Of a stretch of 64,000 bases of DNA, positions 43,341 to 54,681 are shown piece by piece (positions within the stretch are counted from its first letter, which is position 1; every line of letters begins with the position of its first letter). Source of the stretch: Dendrobium chrysotoxum (Eukaryota > Streptophyta > Magnoliopsida > Asparagales > Orchidaceae); assembly GCA_019925795.1 (NCBI GenBank), contig CM034303.1, forward strand, positions 7,254,001 to 7,318,000, given 5' to 3'. The notes below the pieces were generated by a model. It had not been told where the DNA came from. It was given only the letters and a program-made list of their open reading frames with translations, and did not search any database. A program made the translations under genes and the position numbers.

Positions 43341-45461
43341 TCATATCGACCAAACAAACTAACTAACATTTTTTTAGAACAATTCTCATATCACTAGATT
43401 CTTCAACTCCCACCATGTAATGTTCTCTATATGATGTATATTAATTAGATTGAGCCAAGGCCTTCCCCCAAAGGAAGGGCATCATTTGTAATCGACTACA
43501 AACACTAGTAGAATCATTTTAAATAGGCCAAATAATTCAGAAAATAAAAAATTATTATCTTTAAACTATTAATCATGTTAAATAATCTTCAAAAATTCTA
43601 AACATTGAGATGTATGAACATGTCAACAATATTCCTAATTATTCTTAAACCAATTTTGGTTAAAGCAATTGTGAAATTAAGTTGAGTATTATTGGGTCAT
43701 ATTTATGACATCTACAAGATGTTTCATGTTGAATTGATTTGACTGATTTGATTTTAACACCACTTTGGCTTAGTTGACATATTTGGGTTCATATGGGTCA
43801 ATTTGGGCCAGTTGAGCTCAATTGGGCCAATTGATGGATTAATTATCATTAGGAAGATGTATTTCATTTATAGAAGATTATGTGCTCAAGATATTCGACT
43901 AAGCCAATTTTTAAGCTAGTGGTGGTTTGGTCAAGTTGAACCTTAGAGGGAACCATTTTGATCACCTTGGTTTTGGTTCAACCAATTGGCCAACCCATAA
44001 AGCCAATTGGAGTTAAAGTACATCTACTAACCTAGGATATGATTTTAGAGGTCTATGATCCATTGGTTAGGAAATGTGAAGTTTCTAAGCTCATTTGAGT
44101 TAAGGTTTACCAAATGTGCTAAGTTTGGCCTTTCATGATCAAAGTGGTTGATTATAGTTGAATCAAAGGGTCCTAAGGGACTAATTGTGTATGGGTAGCT
44201 TAGGGAAAACCCTAAAGAATCTAAAATTTGATCTAGTTAATTCAATTTGATTGAATTGATCTACTATATCAAAATAGACAAAATCTTTTAAGTGAGGTGG
44301 TCACTTTGGGTGATTTGTCTAATTAGATTAATTGGGCCTATCCAATGATCAATCATACTCAATTTGATTTAATCCAAATGATTGATCCCATAAATTTTAT
44401 CAATTTAGGTTGACCTAAAAACAATGGTTTAAAATATCCATATAGAGTCAATTGGGCTAATTTGGGTTAATTGAAGCTAATTAATCTAAGTGACAGTTAG
44501 GTTTAGACACTTATGGGGAAGTCTTGTAAACCATTTTGGATTATTAAGTACAATCAATAATTTGACTCATTTAGCCTATCTTGGTCAAATTGGGGCAAGT
44601 GGGATGTCTAGTTTAAGTAGACATGGTCAATGGTTGATTGAGCTTAATTCATCAATGGTTGACTAATTGAAAGGATTTCTAATGATTGGCAAGCTAAATT
44701 TTAATTGAATTATTCAAATTGGTTGAATTAACCTTAAGAGGTTAAGTAGGGTCAAGGTGGCTAAGTTAGCTAATTGGTCTATCAAAGGATTAATCAAACT
44801 TAAGAACCTAAGGCTGACTTACTAGAATCTTTCTAAGGCCATTTGAGCAATTAATTCGAATAATTGATTAGAAACTAGTAGAACTGATCCTATGAAGGAA
44901 AATAGGACATATTGGATTCTATTAGGTCGAAGAGTTTAATTGGAACCTCCAAGAGTTAATTTGCTTCCTTAAGGTTGCTAATAATATGTTAGGACCTTTT
45001 TAGAAGGTTAAGCAGTGATAACTCTTCCCATTTCAAGGTCTAATTTGATTTTGATATATATAAGATCATGTTGGTTCAAGTTAGGGTTAAAGGGGAATCT
45101 AATATGCTCCAATGGTTAACAACATTCAAGTTACCTATGATTAGGTGATTCAAACTTCATAAAAGAAACTAATCTAAAGATCTATAAATATTCCTGAAAT
45201 GGACAATATTGGTTTTAAACATGGGCCAAGCCAATGTTCATTAACCAAATGAAATGATTCTCATAGTCAATTATATTATACCTACAAGCAATTGATAACA
45301 GAAGAAGATTGGATGCTCAGATCATTCATTGTGCACAATGAGACCAATAAAGGTTCAATATGAAAAAAAAAGTTTGACTTAAGATTATTTAAGAGCAGAT
45401 TGATTAAGATGGGTTTTCTCATGAAGGTCACTTTTATATCCATAGGATATCTTATAGTCAT
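43341..45461. repeat. Degenerate AATTGG/TTGGGTTAATTGG-rich region, no gene
   Basis: About 1.6 kb (43,640-45,250) built from variants of AATTGGG, TTGGTTGAATT and GATTGAATTGATC without a fixed period. No open frame of note. It may be a spacer of an old retrotransposon. Confidence 0.5.
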
Positions 45462-45870
45462 TGTAACATCATTTTCTACCTAATCTAACTCAAGGTTTCT
45501 AATGATTGTTTATAAGATAACCTGATTTGAAAATTCTAAACATTTTGAAATGCAACAATGCAGCGCTATACTTGATGATGCAGTGGTGCCGGGAGCCCTA
45601 TGGTGTTAGGATAGTGGTGCCCTAGCGTTGAGATCTCAGGTTTTTGGATAAAAAAGTGAGTTTTGAGTGAGCGCTGTGGTGCCAGGTTGGCTCCACCGTG
45701 GCGCCGAGCCTCACTTAGTGAGTGCAACAATGCTTAAAAGTTGATGGCAGCGACCCTAGGTCAAAATGGTGGCTTTTAAAATAATAAAAATATCTAAATC
45801 AATTTCATTAACCTCACCACCCAACCAACCCCCTCATTTGCATGCCTTTCCACGGAAGGAAAGGGAAGGG

Positions 45871-45893
45871 GAGAGGGAGAGAGAGAGAGAGAG

Positions 45894-45982
<89 letters not shown>
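45871..45982. repeat. Compound (GA)n(TA)n(GA)n microsatellite
   Basis: About 112 bp. The open frames on both strands here (long ER/IY or SL/YI runs) are artefacts of it. Confidence 0.95.
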
Positions 45983-45984
<2 letters not shown>

Positions 45985-46639
45985 CCATTTTAGGTCATCT
46001 TAGTTCGTTGCTCCAATTGAAAAATTTATTTTGATCATAGTAGGTGACTCAAATCCTATTTCTGTTTTTAATGATTTTAAATTTTTGGATTTTATCTCTC
46101 CTAAACTTGATTAAAATGTAATATCTCTCGTTCTAGTGATTTTTCACTGTTTATCTTTTGATATATGATAGATATCATCGTCATGAGTATTTTGACTACT
46201 TAATATTGAAATTTCACCTTGTGTTTTTACTTTTTGTGTCATTTTAACTGAAATGGTTAGTATAATATTAATGATAAAATGATTAGGAAGCAATGTACTG
46301 CTTTTAGACATGAAATACTTACATGCCCATATTTACTATTCATTTAGGCTAACAGGCATTTGACATACTATAAGTATACTGATGAGTATACTGATAATTA
46401 TATTGAGTATATATAATATTTGTTGTTATGTTCATATGATGTGAAATGTGTGTTAAAAGTAAAACATGCTGGCTGAAAATGATAAATTAATTCAGGTTGG
46501 CTAAAGACATGTTATCATGTATATGATGGTGGGTCGACGGGCATGAAGTGATGATTTCTTATATGAAAGCCACATTACTAACTTGTAATATGTGATGTGA
46601 GACTTCCTGAAAATACGACTAATTTGATCGAGATTGATT

Positions 46640-47060
46640 CTTGTTGAGTTGGCCTACATTATTGGATATAGGAAAAATACCACATGTAGCCAAGTGTCAT
46701 ATCTTGCTTACATTGATTATATTGCTTGTATATGCATATGATATAAATGACATGATATGATAAAACATGTATATGATACATATAGAACATGATTGATAGA
46801 AGCATATGATATGAGTGATAAGAGCGATACAAGAATATAGAATTCACATGAATCATATGACATACATAATGCACATTGTATATGATGTATATACGAATCA
46901 CTAATTATGAATTACATGACATGATATGCTAGTATAAGATATATATGAATCATATAATATATATGATATATTGTATTGGTACATAATACACTACATTGGA
47001 TATAAGATATGAGATACATGAATAATATAGATATTATATGACATGCATATGAATATGACA
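46640..47060. repeat. CATATGATATGA-rich low-complexity stretch
   Basis: Overlapping variants of 'catatgatatga' and 'tatatgaatcatat' inside the LTR. Non-coding. Confidence 0.5.
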
Positions 47061-47690
47061 TGTATACATATTCCCTGGACTGATATATAAATATAAGCTA
47101 TTTTGTAACTGAGGGGCATAGAAATGTTAGAACCTATTGATCCTTTATATGGTTATTGGTAACTAACCACTGCTCATAAGATATACAACTTACCCTAATT
47201 GTTATTGGTCATATGATATGATTCTATTTACATTGACTGATATATGCATTTACAATTATATGATCATACTGATGTTGACTGAATGATTACATACATATTG
47301 TTTATATTGCCTTGCATTGATTATAGTGATAGGTTATAATAATCTACTGAGTTGTTAGCTCACTCCTTATTTTTATATATTTTTCACGAAGGGGCATGAT
47401 CTAGCGGAGTGAGAAAGATCATAATTTTAGAATTTGCTTTATTTATTATATTTTTAGTTTTATTCTTTTAAAGTTAGGAGTTGGAAAGAAAGGTAAAATA
47501 ATATATTAATTGTTCTCCTCACTTTTGGTACATGAATTTTGAGGAATGAATATAATATTATATTTTAATGTGTATGATTTATAGTTGTTTCTGCTGGACT
47601 GATTCATAGAAAAGGATTAATAGAAGCTTTGATAAATTAATGAGAGGTTAAAATTGTCAATTCTTTCAAATTTGATCTTAAGGTGTTACA

Positions 47691-48070
47691 AGGTTCACAT
47701 TGCAACTCTAGCTGGATTGAGTTAAGAAAAGATCCCATGAATGATTTAAAATTTTGATATTGAAGTATTTAAGGAGGAATGTTTAAGAGAATTTAATGAA
47801 GCAGGCTATAAATCAAGCAAGAGGGCTGATTTGTTTAGGTACTCCCTAAGTGAAACTTTGAAGAAAATCATATCAAGCTCACTTTGAATGGGTGACTTGA
47901 ACTATCCTCAAAGTGTTCACATTCTTGATGCCAACACTAGAAGGTGGCACACATTTAGCTTTACAAATAACTTAGTTATGGTCTTTCATCCCACATTAGT
48001 TGCACTACATTGTTCTTCCTATTTAAAAGCCTTTTATTTCTCTCTGGCTTATCATATCTCAGCTTCACTA
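47691..48070. other. No gene seen
   Basis: The 65-codon plus frame at 47,888 has no recognisable similarity. Confidence 0.4.
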
Positions 48071-48071
48071 T

Positions 48072-48275
48072 TGGAGTTAGCATGATATTTGCCCCAAAAC
48101 CTCACCATCCCTATGCATGTTCCATCGATCATAGTCCTCATTATCGGGAATATATAATTTACAAATATACAAATAGATCTTAGTTTCCTCATCATTTATA
48201 GCATCAACATCATATTCTTCTTCCTCATTTTTCCTCTTGTACCACCTTAGATGACTTATTATTGGAACTCCAATT
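48072..48275 (-). pseudogene. Unidentified coding-like fragment, minus strand
   Basis: A frame on the minus strand without an ATG, from about 48,275 to a stop near 48,081, reads STIGVPIISHLRWYKRK, then EEEEYDVDAINDEETK and LYIPDNEDYDRWNM, ending GQISC. Composition (acidic, few stops) looks like real protein sequence, but I do not recognise the family. It overlaps one unit of a 42-bp tandem repeat. It could be an exon remnant. Confidence 0.3.
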
Positions 48276-48310
48276 GTACTACCTAAAATGACTTATTATT
48301 GCAACTCCCT
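48236..48310. repeat. About 40-bp tandem duplication
   Basis: 'gtaccaccttagatgacttatt...' at about 48,237 and 'gtactacctaaaatgacttatt...' at about 48,276 are adjacent copies ending in 'gYaactcc'. Confidence 0.7.
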
Positions 48311-48360
48311 TAGCATAGATTATAGGATATCCTTTTTTATTGAGAATAAAGTAAATTTAA

Positions 48361-48446
48361 GAATTCGTTTGGGATAGTTTTCTTTCTGCTTTTTATTAGA
48401 AATATTAATACTAAAAAGCTATTTTAGAAAGCAATAAGAAAGTTGT
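48361..48446. mobile_element. Tourist-like MITE, right end lost
   Basis: GAATTCGTTTGGGATAG start and internal inverted structure matching the copies at 49,010, 49,476 and 58,772. The right terminal inverted repeat is truncated. Confidence 0.55.
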
Positions 48447-49009
48447 CGTTGTGTATGGGTGGAGCTCTGGGTTTCTTTAAGCCTTAGAATTCTCTTGAGT
48501 CTCTAGCCCAGGGTTCAAGCCTTCTCCCAAAAAGTCCCCCAATGGTCCAAGCCCCCTTTCATGTGGGAAGAAGGGGATTATTTATAGAATTTCACAATAG
48601 CATGCCCCATAAATATGGAGAAAATCTAGGACAAATTCGGAGTGTTCTATTAGACAGCTCATATTGATTCCCCCAATTATGAATTATTTGATAAGCATTT
48701 AAGTGTCTTAACTATATTAATGTGTGAAGTTTAGAGATTCATGAAAAAATTTAGCAATATTACTTCTTAACTTTGGCCAAGTATTTGATTATTTCATCTT
48801 GGGAAGTTTATCGGTAAGGTGCAAATCTATTTGTTAAATGAAACCTTTAATGAAGGTGAAATCTCTGGATGTAATTTATCCATTACTTCATATTTATATT
48901 TATTCTAATTATCAAGGACATATTTAAAGAAGACTAGAGAGAGCCCTGTCTTTATTAGTATAACATAATTCTAATATTCTCCTTTGAATTGCTATTATGT
49001 CTACACTTA

Positions 49010-49117
49010 AATTTCATTTGGGATAATTTTTTTACTGTTTTATAAAATTATTTTTTAATACAAAATCTTTTAAAAACAATGAAAACATTATAGTCTAAAA
49101 CTGTCCCAAATGAAGCC
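49010..49117. mobile_element. Tourist-like MITE
   Basis: 108 bp, inverted ends (AATTTCATTTGGGAT / ATCCC-type ending CAAATGAAGCC), with a TTA duplication on both sides (49,007-49,009 and 49,118-49,120). Confidence 0.75.
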
Positions 49118-49424
49118 TTAGCCTAATCATATTTTCTTTCTGAAAAAAATTTACTTCTTCATTACTATTTACCATTTTTATTAGATTTAGAAGGAGAGCC
49201 ACTAAGACTTTATCCGAGTAGCTTACACTTTTCTATTTTTAATTTTAAAAGCTCATTTTTAATCCACAATTTCAAAAATAACTTTTAAAATAAAATAGCG
49301 ATGAAAAAACTATCTCCCAAATACACATTATTTTTTTGCTAACTATTTTGCTTGCCACAAAAGCAATCAAAAAGTTCTTCTTTTGACCACTAATTTTTCA
49401 TCACTTTCAAGAGTTTTTTTTAAC

Positions 49425-49475
49425 TAAAAAGTTACTTTAGAATGCAATAAGAAAACTATCTCAAACGATATCTAA
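49425..49475. mobile_element. Tourist-like MITE, right-end fragment
   Basis: 'actttagaatgcaataagaa' followed by 'aactatctcaaacgatatc' matches the right arm of the family and abuts the next copy directly at TAA. Confidence 0.5.
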
Positions 49476-49595
49476 GGCTTCATTTGGGACGAATTTCTTA
49501 CTGCTTCTTAAAGCAGCTTTCTAGTACAAAATTTTTATTTTTTGTACTAAAAAACTGCTTTAAGAAACAGTAAGAAAGTTGCCCCAAACAAAACC
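49476..49595. mobile_element. Tourist-like MITE, intact
   Basis: 120 bp fold-back with GGCTTCATTTGGGAC...CCCCAAACAAAACC ends and a TAA duplication (49,473-49,475 and 49,596-49,598), as expected for PIF/Harbinger-related MITEs. Confidence 0.85.
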
Positions 49596-50133
49596 TAAAT
49601 CTCCTTAAAAACTTTTGATCATTTACATAAAACTTTCAACTATCACCAACATTACCATCTCAATCATCCCAATGTTTTTTGATTGTTGATTGGAGATTAT
49701 AACAATAGTAATTCAATGCTCTCTATCATTATCAATTGCTCGATCCAAACCAGATTCAAGTAAATTTATATTCAATTTCTATTTATAAAGAAAGTTCAAA
49801 TTTTAGGCTAAATGGTCTGATCTTCCTAAAATTTTCACATCAAAAAAATATTATCTTCATTGCATGTCTAAAAATTTAAAGCTCAGATGATCGCAATTTC
49901 TTTGCAACACTTCATAGAAATGTTTACGCATTCAAATTTACCCACCAGTAAAAAAGCCGTCTCAAATAGAGCCTTGGACTAAATTGATCATACACAAATA
50001 GTTGGAGCACTATTTTAATTATATTATATTCAAAAATCTGACAGGTCTTTTTTGGCTCTAGAACCAACCCTACAGCCAAGTTTAATAATAAGATGGTTTT
50101 AGAAGACACCATTGTACATATGAACAATAGAAT

Positions 50134-50385
50134 TGATATATCATCAAAAATTTATCTTCATCGAGCATGAGTATCAAGGCAAAATCAAGTTAGAAACTTC
50201 AAAAATTAAATCGAAGACCATCTGAACTCCGATTTCAACAACTTATAGTCGAACTGAACGTCTCAGAAAAACGAACCCAACGACACCAAATTCGACTCGA
50301 CCAAGTCCAAATGGATCAAAATCAAAGATCCGAAGCGCATTTGAAAGGTTCAAACCATAATTTGGATTACCAACCGCCACGAACA
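50134..50385 (+). repeat. Tat-like LTR fragment
   Basis: TGATATATCATC start, then 'ttcatcgagcatga', 'ttatagtcgaactgaacgtctc', 'caacgacaccaaattcgactcg' and 'ccgaagcgc'. These are the first 250 bp of the LTR family of the young Tat element. It is truncated afterwards. Confidence 0.8.
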
Positions 50386-50711
50386 TTCCAGGATGCAACA
50401 AAAGAATTATGCCTTTTTTTATATTGAGAAAGCTAGTAAAAAGTTGCATTTTGTATTATTTCCACCATACAACCCTAGTTTTCATGAATCTGAAAGAATT
50501 TTTTTCTCATGAAAACTTTCATATGAACACAGGCCAAGAATATAAGACCTAATCTTATACTTAAACAGTTCAACAATACAAATTAACAAGTTAAAACCTG
50601 AAGCAGCAGTAGAATGAAGAACGATGGCAGATGAACAGTTCTGTCTACAGGTGCCATTGCTCGCTAGATCAATAGTCACCAACGGAATCGCCCACAAAGT
50701 AGAAGAGTTCT

Positions 50712-50864
50712 TCAGACAGAAGCATTGCTTCCAAGTCCAAGAGCCTCTGTTGCAATTCTCAGACTATCCGAGGAGCAGATTCCACTGAAGAGAGTTAGAA
50801 GGTGCGTCCTTTGATCAATTTTTAAACTGTTTGTAAGACCACCAGCCACCATCTCCAATTCTGG
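50712..50864 (-). CDS. Terminal exon of the unidentified gene
   Basis: 51 codons including TGA at 50,712-50,714. Acceptor CTGCAG at 50,870-50,865. Confidence 0.5.
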   Translation of the reverse strand, partial: PELEMVAGGLTNSLKIDQRTHLLTLFSGICSSDSLRIATEALGLGSNASV

Positions 50865-52004
50865 CTGCAGCCGTGCACAAAGTGGTCATTTAGCTCGGGG
50901 AATTGGAAGAAAGAAAATCAAAGCTTGGAAAGAAAGCAAATTTTAGTGAATTATGTTAAATAGTAGACGATACTGCGTTCAGTTGAAGTATGTTTCTCTG
51001 AATAGAGCATTAAAATGCTTGCAAATCACTAGACGGCCATCCTAAGAATTTTTCCCCAGAAGCAAAAGAAAAACACAGCGCTAGCCCAGATGCAAAATTT
51101 TCACAACAACAACAACATCAAGCCTTTGTCCCACTGCCTGGGGTCGGCTACATGAATCCTTTTTCTCCATTGTGTCATGTTAAAAGTCAAATTCTCGTTT
51201 AAATCTAATAAAGAAATATCATTTCTAATATTTTCTAACCAGTCTTTTTAGGTCTACCTCTACCTTTCTTAACATAAGTCAAATCTAATACCTCTACTTT
51301 CCTAACCGAGTCATCGGAAGGCCGCCGTTTTAGGTGACCAAACCATCTAAGGCGACTCTCTCTAATCTTATCTTTCACTGGAGCTACTCCAACATTTTCA
51401 CGTATATGCTCAGATGCGAAATTTTCACCACAATGAAATATCTGTAGAGGATTTCGTTACCCTACGAGGCATAGTGGCATCAATACAAATTATTAGCAAA
51501 AAGACTGCAATTGTGTTGAAGGTGTACCCGCCAGAAATACCTGCTTCTTGTTAGCAAGGCGTTTGCTAAGTGTCAGTAATATACCCTATTGATCATTTAA
51601 ATAGTAAACAGTACTGCGTTCACTTGAAGTAGGTTTCTCTGAATAGAGCATTAAAATGCTTGCAACGGCCATCCTAAGAGTTTTTTATGTAAAGCTAGAA
51701 GCAACAGAAAAACACAGAGCTAGCCCAGATGCGAAATTTTCACATCAATGAAAAAGAAAAAAATATATACTGAAAGGCGGTTAACATCATATAATGGAAA
51801 TCAAACTATGTTAAGTATCCCTGAAGCATATTATGAAATCCTAAACACAGAAACTCTGTACCTTCTCAATGCAGCAGATCTGAGATCTTCCTTGCCGCCG
51901 GCATTATCTTCGCTTTGAAAAGAACGATATACTATAAGCATGGAGTTAATCTCTTTTATCTGGCTGGTCTTCTCAAATTGCAATTTGGGTCTTGCCTCAA
52001 CAGT
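50712..52004 (-). CDS. 3' end of an unidentified host gene (three exons)
   Basis: Three minus-strand exons join in frame: 52,004-51,862, 51,565-51,541 and 50,864-50,712 (stop TGA 50,712-50,714). Splice sites: AGAAG/GTACAG donor, CTTAG acceptor, AAGCAG/GTATTT donor, GGCTGCAG acceptor. Phases are 2 then 0 and fit. The protein shows LQFEKTSQIKEINSML, SEDNAGGKEDLRSAAL, KRLANKKQ, and the C-terminus ELEMVAGGLTNSLKIDQRTH, LLTLFSGICSS, IATEALGLGSNASV. I do not recognise the family. The sequence looks helical and conserved-like. The first two introns carry a LINE and a duplication. The upstream part of the gene is not visible; 52,010-52,550 is AT-rich. It may be a pseudogene fragment. Confidence 0.5.
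50956..51104 (+). repeat. Direct repeat copy 1, in intron
   Basis: About 150 bp matching 51,597-51,743 ('tactgcgttca', 'gtttctctgaatagagcatt', 'acggccatcctaag', 'gctagcccagatgc'). Confidence 0.85.
51105..51410 (-). mobile_element. RTE LINE 3' fragment
   Basis: 306 bp nearly identical to the 3' end of the LINE at 17,700-18,004, in reverse orientation, starting with (CAA)n at the low end. Flanked by an 18-bp duplication with one mismatch (51,087-51,104 and 51,411-51,428, CAGATGCRAAATTTTCAC). It inserted in the first copy of the direct repeat. Confidence 0.9.
51541..51565 (-). CDS. 25-bp micro-exon of the unidentified gene
   Basis: Codes for most of SKRLANKKQ. Flanked by a CTTAG acceptor (51,570-51,566) and a GTATTTC donor (51,540-51,534). 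It restores the frame between the outer exons. Confidence 0.4.
51597..51743 (+). repeat. Direct repeat copy 2, in intron
   Basis: Second copy of 50,956-51,104. It also matches the continuation of copy 1 after the LINE at 51,411-51,440. Confidence 0.85.
51862..52004 (-). CDS. Internal exon of the unidentified gene
   Basis: 143 bp open in one frame. Acceptor GATAG at 52,009-52,005 is the best of two candidates (the other is TTGAG at about 51,998). Donor GTACAG at 51,861. Confidence 0.45.
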
Positions 52005-52555
52005 CTATCGTCTTTAGTACAAATGGCGTTATATCCTAAATCCTACATCAACTTTATTAATAGATGAATAAAAATACAGCATCTTTTTTTTTTCCTCCTT
52101 ATCTCCCTTTCTCTACCCGTGAGAAACTCATAAATATTTTTGTTTTCTGTTTTGAAAATTGAAACCAGCATTTTTTTTTTTTTTTGAAAAATCTAAATCT
52201 TTAAGAGGAAATTTATATAATTGAAGCTAATCAATTTCAGCCTTATATATTGCAGAGGAGAGGATTGCAATATTCAATTTGAGTTAAAATATTATTGTTC
52301 TAATTGCCATTTTTTTAATGAACTTTTATATTAATAAAATTCAGCCCTTCTTTTTATTTATTTATTGCTCATTATAGAATATTTTTCAATTATTATTTTT
52401 TTAAAATTAGATATGAAGAGAAACTATAAAAGAATAATTGGAGTAGATGAGAACGATAATACACAATGAAATTAAAGCAATTTTTTTTTTATTGTGTGTA
52501 GCGTAAACATATGCTTTAACACTATAAAAGGCATTGAACACTTTCTCTAAAAAAT

Positions 52556-52997
52556 GGGTTGAGTATAGTACAGTTATATGGTCAATATTATGATGGAACC
52601 AACAACACGAGTGATGAGTTTAATGGGCATAAAACATTGATTATAACAGACAATAATTCAGCTCATTACATACATTATTTTGCACATAATTTACAATTAG
52701 CGTTAATCACTGTAGCTAAAAATCATATCCAAGTTGCCTCACTTTTTAATACAATTTATAATTTGGTTAATATTGTTGGGAGTTCATATGAAAGAAGAGA
52801 TATATTATAAGAGGAATAATATATTAAGATTGTAGAACAACTATAAAGTGATGAAGTTTTAACAGGTAGAGATCTAAATCAAGAATTGTCTCTTCAACGG
52901 GCTGGGGATATAAATTGGGATTCACATTATGGTTCACTTGTTAATTTAGCTCTTTTGTTTGAATCTATTATTGAGGTCCTTAAGATAAGAATATAAG
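52556..52997 (+). pseudogene. hAT-type transposase relic
   Basis: GQYYDGTNNTSDEFNGHKTLI and HYIHYFAHNLQLALITVAKNH, followed after a stop at 52,808 by GRDLNQELSLQRAGDINWDSHYGS. These are the conserved blocks of plant hAT-like transposases with a DUF4371/TTF-type architecture (GxGYDGASNM, HCFAHxLQL, RxGxTRWGSH). Only the middle of the protein is present, with stops. It ends at the border with the opposite-strand Ty3/gypsy relic. Confidence 0.75.
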
Positions 52998-53142
52998 ATG
53001 GATCAAGCAATGAGCAAAAAGTTGGGATTAACACATAAAAAACATAATGTACATCATACATGTCTGCAGGTAATGCCAGTTTGCAAGCAACTTGTTCCAC
53101 TCTTTTAATAATTTCAAATTGACCAATATATCTCGGACTCAA
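52990..53142 (-). pseudogene. Integrase C-terminal module
   Basis: LSPRYIGQFEIIKRVEQVACKLALP and YDVHYVFYVL, the 'LSPRFIGPFEILERIGEVAYRLALP' block before the chromodomain. It is cut off right after it. Confidence 0.75.
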
Positions 53143-53560
53143 TTTTCCACATTAGCCAAATCTAGAAACACCCTTTATAGGTCTAACCTTTAAAAACCAA
53201 AATCACTCACTTCAAATTCTATCATTTTATACTTAGGATCATAGTATTTCTGCTGTCAGTCATGAGCTTGTCTCTAATTAGTTTGCCTTTTTCAGAAGCT
53301 TGATCAACTAATTGCGGACCCAATAACTCTCACCAATTTCAAACCAACTTAAAGGAGTTTTGTATTTTTTTGTCATACAATGCCTCATGTGTCATCTTGA
53401 TACTTGATTGGTAGCTATTATTATAAGTGAACTCTATCAACGGAATATAATCTTCCCAGCTACCTCCAAAATCCAACATACACAATCTCAGAAGACCTTC
53501 TAGTACTTGAATCAGCCTTTCTAGTTGACCATCAGTTTGTGAATGAAATGTGGTACTAAA

Positions 53561-53902
53561 CTACAATTTTATGCCGAAACTTTTATGAATAATCATCCAC
53601 AATTTAGAGGTAAAACGTCCATCTCTGTCTAACATAATGACCTTATGAACTTCAAGCAATCTAATAATTTTCTTCAAACACAACTTAGCTAATTTATTCA
53701 CTGAATAAGTCTGACGACTGGATAGAAAATATGTTGACTTTGTTAGTCTGTCAATCACAACCCCTATGTAGTCGTGCCCTTGCTTTGATCTGGGAAATCC
53801 TGTAACAAAATTCATCACTATGTATTGGTAAAAATTGCAACGTACCACTTGGTTTCTAGTGTTCAACTTTAAAAATTTGACATTTCTTACAATTTGCCAC
53901 AT
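53561..53902 (-). pseudogene. Integrase catalytic core
   Basis: MNFVTGFPRSKQGHDYIGVVIDRLTKSTYFL and IMLDRDGRFTSKLW. The 'VIDRLTKSAHF' and 'SDRDPRFTSRFW' motifs are recognisable. Confidence 0.85.
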
Positions 53903-54201
53903 ATTATGCTATCTCTCTCTTCATTTTAAGCCACTAAAATAATGTCTTTAAACCTTTGTACATCTTCATGCTTCCTGCATAGATTGAATAACCTGAGTAG
54001 TAACCTTCATATAAAATCTCCTGAATAAGACCTAATTTATTTGGTATCCATAAATACATATTATTCCTGATTCTTCCCTATTTATCTACACTGAGATCCT
54101 TTCTTTTTCTTGATTGCCATTGTTTAATAAACTTCTGATATTCAACACTGGTCTTTTGAGCTTCACTGATTCTTTCTTTTAAAGAAGGACAGTCATCTGA
54201 T

Positions 54202-54681
54202 TTAAACTACCTGAATCATAAGCACTATGCATTTGACCTCTATCTGTAAGGCTTCCATATCTTTAATTAACCCTTCCTCTAAAGTTAATATATAATTTAC
54301 CTGCTCGATAGACTTTCTGCTTAATATAATAGCCACTACATTAGTCTTGTCTGAGCAATACTGAATATCAAGATCACAATCTTTTATCAATTTCAGTAAT
54401 CTTCTCTGTCTCAAATTTAATTCCTTATGTGTAAAAATATATTTTAAACTTTTACAATCTGTAAATATTTCACATCTCACATCATATAAGTAATGTCTCC
54501 AAATTTTTAATGCAAACACAGTTGCAGCCAATTCTAAGTCATGAATTGGATAATTGGAAGCATATGCGATCACCTTTTTATTCTGCATCAACACACAACC
54601 CAACCCTTTTAGAGAAACATCACCGAATAGTTGAAATTCCTCAGTTCCAAATAGAATTGTCAATACTGGTGCAGATGTCAA
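54202..54681 (-). pseudogene. RNase H domain
   Basis: MTSAPVLT, SLKGLGCVLMQNKKVIAYAS, HDLELAATVFALKIWRHYLY, IFTDCKSLKYIFTHKELNLRQRRLL: standard Ty3/gypsy RNase H. The first catalytic D is in DVSLKGLG. Confidence 0.85.

Larger units (their letters stand above)
45462..47690 (+). mobile_element. Probable solo LTR, plus orientation
   Basis: Starts TGTAACATC and ends GGTGTTACA, a matching inverted terminus. Inside are the GCGCTGTGGTGCC block (45,660), a (GA)n(TA)n(GA)n tract, and blocks shared with 38,160-38,300. The 5-bp flanks (GTCAT and AGGTT) do not match, so the boundaries or the solo-LTR reading may be wrong. Confidence 0.5.

Noticed and set aside
45766..45993. Frames with long ER and IY runs
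   Set aside because: Pure artefact of a (GA)n(TA)n(GA)n microsatellite.
45457..47695. Target duplication for the LTR at 45,462-47,690
   Set aside because: The flanking five bases (GTCAT and AGGTT) do not match, so the boundaries stay unconfirmed.
48505..48535. tRNA-like B-box word 'gggttcaagcc'
   Set aside because: No A-box at the right distance and no cloverleaf.
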